Assembly: GCA_023228725.1 (NCBI GenBank)
Contig: JALOAQ010000039.1
Span: 1-24,498, forward strand
Direction: 5' to 3'
Length of the DNA: 24,498 bases
From: Bacteroidales bacterium
Lineage (GTDB): Bacteria > Bacteroidota > Bacteroidia > Bacteroidales > ML635J-15
The notes below the pieces were generated by a model. That model was not told where the DNA came from and did not search any database. It was given only the letters and a program-made list of their open reading frames with translations. The translations under genes were made by a program, and so were the position numbers. Shown one piece after another: positions 24,406 to 24,498 of the stretch (its first letter is position 1; every line of letters starts with the position of its first letter).

Positions 24406-24498
24406 TCCATATAAATACATAGACCCTGACTTCACCTACACTGACCCAAAGACAGGACTTTTACGGAATTTACACAACATAACAGACCCCGATGTATT
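24398..24498 (+). CDS. N-terminus of a Fic-family protein (cut by the window edge)
   Basis: Thirty-three codons are visible, starting MFNPYKYIDPDFTY and continuing TDPKTGLLRNLHNITDPD. The pattern Y-x-DP-x-x-Y-x-D-x-TG-x-LRN-x-x-x-ITDP is the conserved opening of Fic/VbhT-type proteins. The HPFx[D/E]GN motif lies beyond the window, so activity cannot be judged. The start codon overlaps the antitoxin gene by 8 bp. Confidence 0.72.
   Translation, partial: MFNPYKYIDPDFTYTDPKTGLLRNLHNITDPDV

Overview
This is a very AT-rich chromosomal window from a member of the Bacteroidota, probably an uncultured Bacteroidales or related lineage. Four things point there: a C-terminal type IX secretion (T9SS) type A sorting domain on the first gene; promoter boxes of the Bacteroidota form TAnnTTTG with an upstream TTTG; envelope proteins of types common in the phylum (DUF5723-like barrel, PorT-like barrel, FxxC-type lipoproteins); and scarce Shine-Dalgarno sites.

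Left part (1-8852), mostly housekeeping and envelope. It holds the 3' end of a T9SS-secreted protein, a Sel1-repeat protein, two unrecognised lipoproteins that look like one operon, elongation factor P (efp), a YgjP/M48-type metallopeptidase that overlaps a small conserved gene, an OFA-family MFS transporter, and an MltD-like lytic transglycosylase with a LysM domain.

Middle (9025-17512, all + strand, tightly spaced). A membrane-anchored protein with a C-terminal beta-propeller, a large lipoprotein and a DUF5723-like outer-membrane barrel form a compact envelope cluster. An O-antigen-ligase-like polytopic protein, a guanine deaminase and an alkyladenine DNA glycosylase follow.

Right part (17529-24498), the accessory region. 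On the minus strand is a complete four-gene restriction-modification operon. In order of transcription it encodes an HTH-adenine methyltransferase fusion, a Dam-like adenine methyltransferase, an AlwI-family endonuclease and an unrecognised 87-residue protein. Two adenine methyltransferases fit an asymmetric site such as the GGATC of AlwI. A perfect TTTTTG-A-CAAAAA palindrome lies on the predicted -7 box of this operon, suggesting that the HTH-methyltransferase represses its own promoter. Beyond it are an outer-membrane barrel gene, a Fic gene broken by a one-base frameshift, a 551-bp non-coding stretch with hairpins, and the start of a second Fic module (a VbhA-like antitoxin overlapping a Fic-like gene cut by the window edge). 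A GC-rich 12-mer is repeated in the same orientation on both sides of the barrel/Fic segment.

The most rewarding places for a second look are the palindrome and promoter of the fused methyltransferase, the small fourth gene of the restriction operon, and the decayed and intact Fic modules side by side. I found no tRNA, rRNA, CRISPR array or insertion sequence.
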